Shown: piece by piece, positions 5,928 to 6,439 of the stretch
Layout: each line of letters begins with the position of its first letter
Numbering within the stretch: the first letter of the stretch is position 1
Assembly: GCA_947303825.1 (NCBI GenBank)
Contig: CAMYZK010000152.1
Coordinates: 1-6,439, forward strand
Length of the DNA: 6,439 nt
Source: an uncultured Prevotella sp.
GTDB taxonomy: Bacteria > Bacteroidota > Bacteroidia > Bacteroidales > Bacteroidaceae
Direction of reading: 5' to 3'
The notes under the pieces: model-generated
What the model saw: the letters and a program-made list of their open reading frames with translations, nothing else
The model's database searches: none
What the model was told of the DNA's origin: nothing
Translations under genes and position numbers: made by a program

Positions 5928-6439
5928 GGCGTGAAGAGCGCACCGGCTTTATGGCAAAGGTGAAGTCATAGTCCTTGTAGGGCATGCGATACTCCTCGCG
6001 TGGCCATGCTCCCCAGCTGTTGACACATCCCAGGCCGAACTGACGCTGCTGTATGAACACCTGTGTGGGGCCTGCCGGCACCAGATCGCCACTGTGACGT
6101 CCCCACGACTTGTCTTTAGAGGGACCGTCGTCAAGCTGGCCCATGAGGTAGGGTAGGGCAGCGGCTTCCATCGGGGCGTTGGAATAGAACTGTAGTCCGT
6201 TGCCGCTGGCATCGGTCACCCTGAACCAGCGCACGTCGGTATGATTGCCCGACTCCTGCGGACGTATGTAGTCGAAGTACTCTTTTGCTACCTTGTTCTT
6301 ATAGACACCAATGAACTCCGACGAATTTCGGTCAATGTAGTTCTCGGCAGGGCCGCGTCCGTAGTACTCGACGGTGTTGAACTGTCCGGGCATCTGTAGC
6401 TGCATGCCGTAGCGGAACATGTCGCTCACCTTGGCGTCC
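5923..6439 (-). CDS. GH2 beta-galactosidase (LacZ-type), C-terminal fragment
   Basis: The frame enters from the window edge (first complete codon at 6438-6436) and ends at a TAG at 5925-5923. About 171 C-terminal residues are visible. They match the last domain of LacZ-type GH2 beta-galactosidases (Bgal_small_N, domain 5), which helps shape the active site and the oligomer. The recognisable stretches are FRYGMQLQMP, VEYYGRGPAENYIDRN, IRPQESGNHTDVRWFRV, GLGCVNSWGAW and YDFTFAIKP. The catalytic Glu residues and N-terminal domains lie outside the window, so activity cannot be judged. A start codon inside this piece is not meaningful: the GTG at 6429 falls in the middle of the conserved domain. 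Enzymes of this kind cleave terminal beta-galactose and in Bacteroidales are commonly periplasmic members of glycan-degradation loci. The last residues (VRSSRH) are encoded where a heptad repeat begins. Confidence 0.93.
   Translation of the reverse strand, partial: DAKVSDMFRYGMQLQMPGQFNTVEYYGRGPAENYIDRNSSEFIGVYKNKVAKEYFDYIRPQESGNHTDVRWFRVTDASGNGLQFYSNAPMEAAALPYLMGQLDDGPSKDKSWGRHSGDLVPAGPTQVFIQQRQFGLGCVNSWGAWPREEYRMPYKDYDFTFAIKPVRSSRH

Overview
The window looks like a polysaccharide-processing stretch from a Bacteroidales genome, most like the Prevotellaceae. The evidence is the protein families (a SusA-like GH13 enzyme, a LacZ-type GH2 enzyme, a phytase-like propeller, an Asp-box propeller with a C-terminal tail resembling a type IX secretion sorting domain), Bacteroidetes-type -7 promoter boxes (TAnnTTTG) and A-rich leaders without Shine-Dalgarno sequences. 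The genus is inference.

All five genes lie on the minus strand, so transcription runs from high to low coordinates. In that order they are: the C-terminal end of a GH2 beta-galactosidase (5923-6439, cut by the window edge); an exported phytase-like beta-propeller protein (4866-5819); a periplasmic GH13 neopullulanase/alpha-amylase-type enzyme with a complete catalytic set (2737-4674); an exported sialidase-like Asp-box propeller with a T9SS-like tail (1237-2649); and the N-terminal 375 residues of an exported protein built from a tandemly duplicated module (1-1125, continuing beyond base 1). No spacer exceeds 300 bp. They measure 103, 191, 87 and 111 bp.

The spacers fall into two kinds. Those before the sialidase-like gene and before the duplicated-module gene each hold a TACTTTTGCA promoter core, so these two genes probably have their own promoters. 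Those on either side of the phytase-like gene lack a good promoter core and are packed with short tandem repeats of period 7 or 8. They also contain the two arms of a 34-bp imperfect inverted repeat that brackets the gene.

Functionally, the GH13 enzyme would cut alpha-glucans and the GH2 enzyme beta-galactosides. The sialidase-like protein may act on an undetermined glycan: it lacks the N-terminal arginine expected of a true sialidase. No SusC/SusD pair, regulator or recombinase is visible, so calling this a polysaccharide utilisation locus is an inference. The least explained parts are the duplicated-module protein and the repeat architecture around the phytase-like gene.
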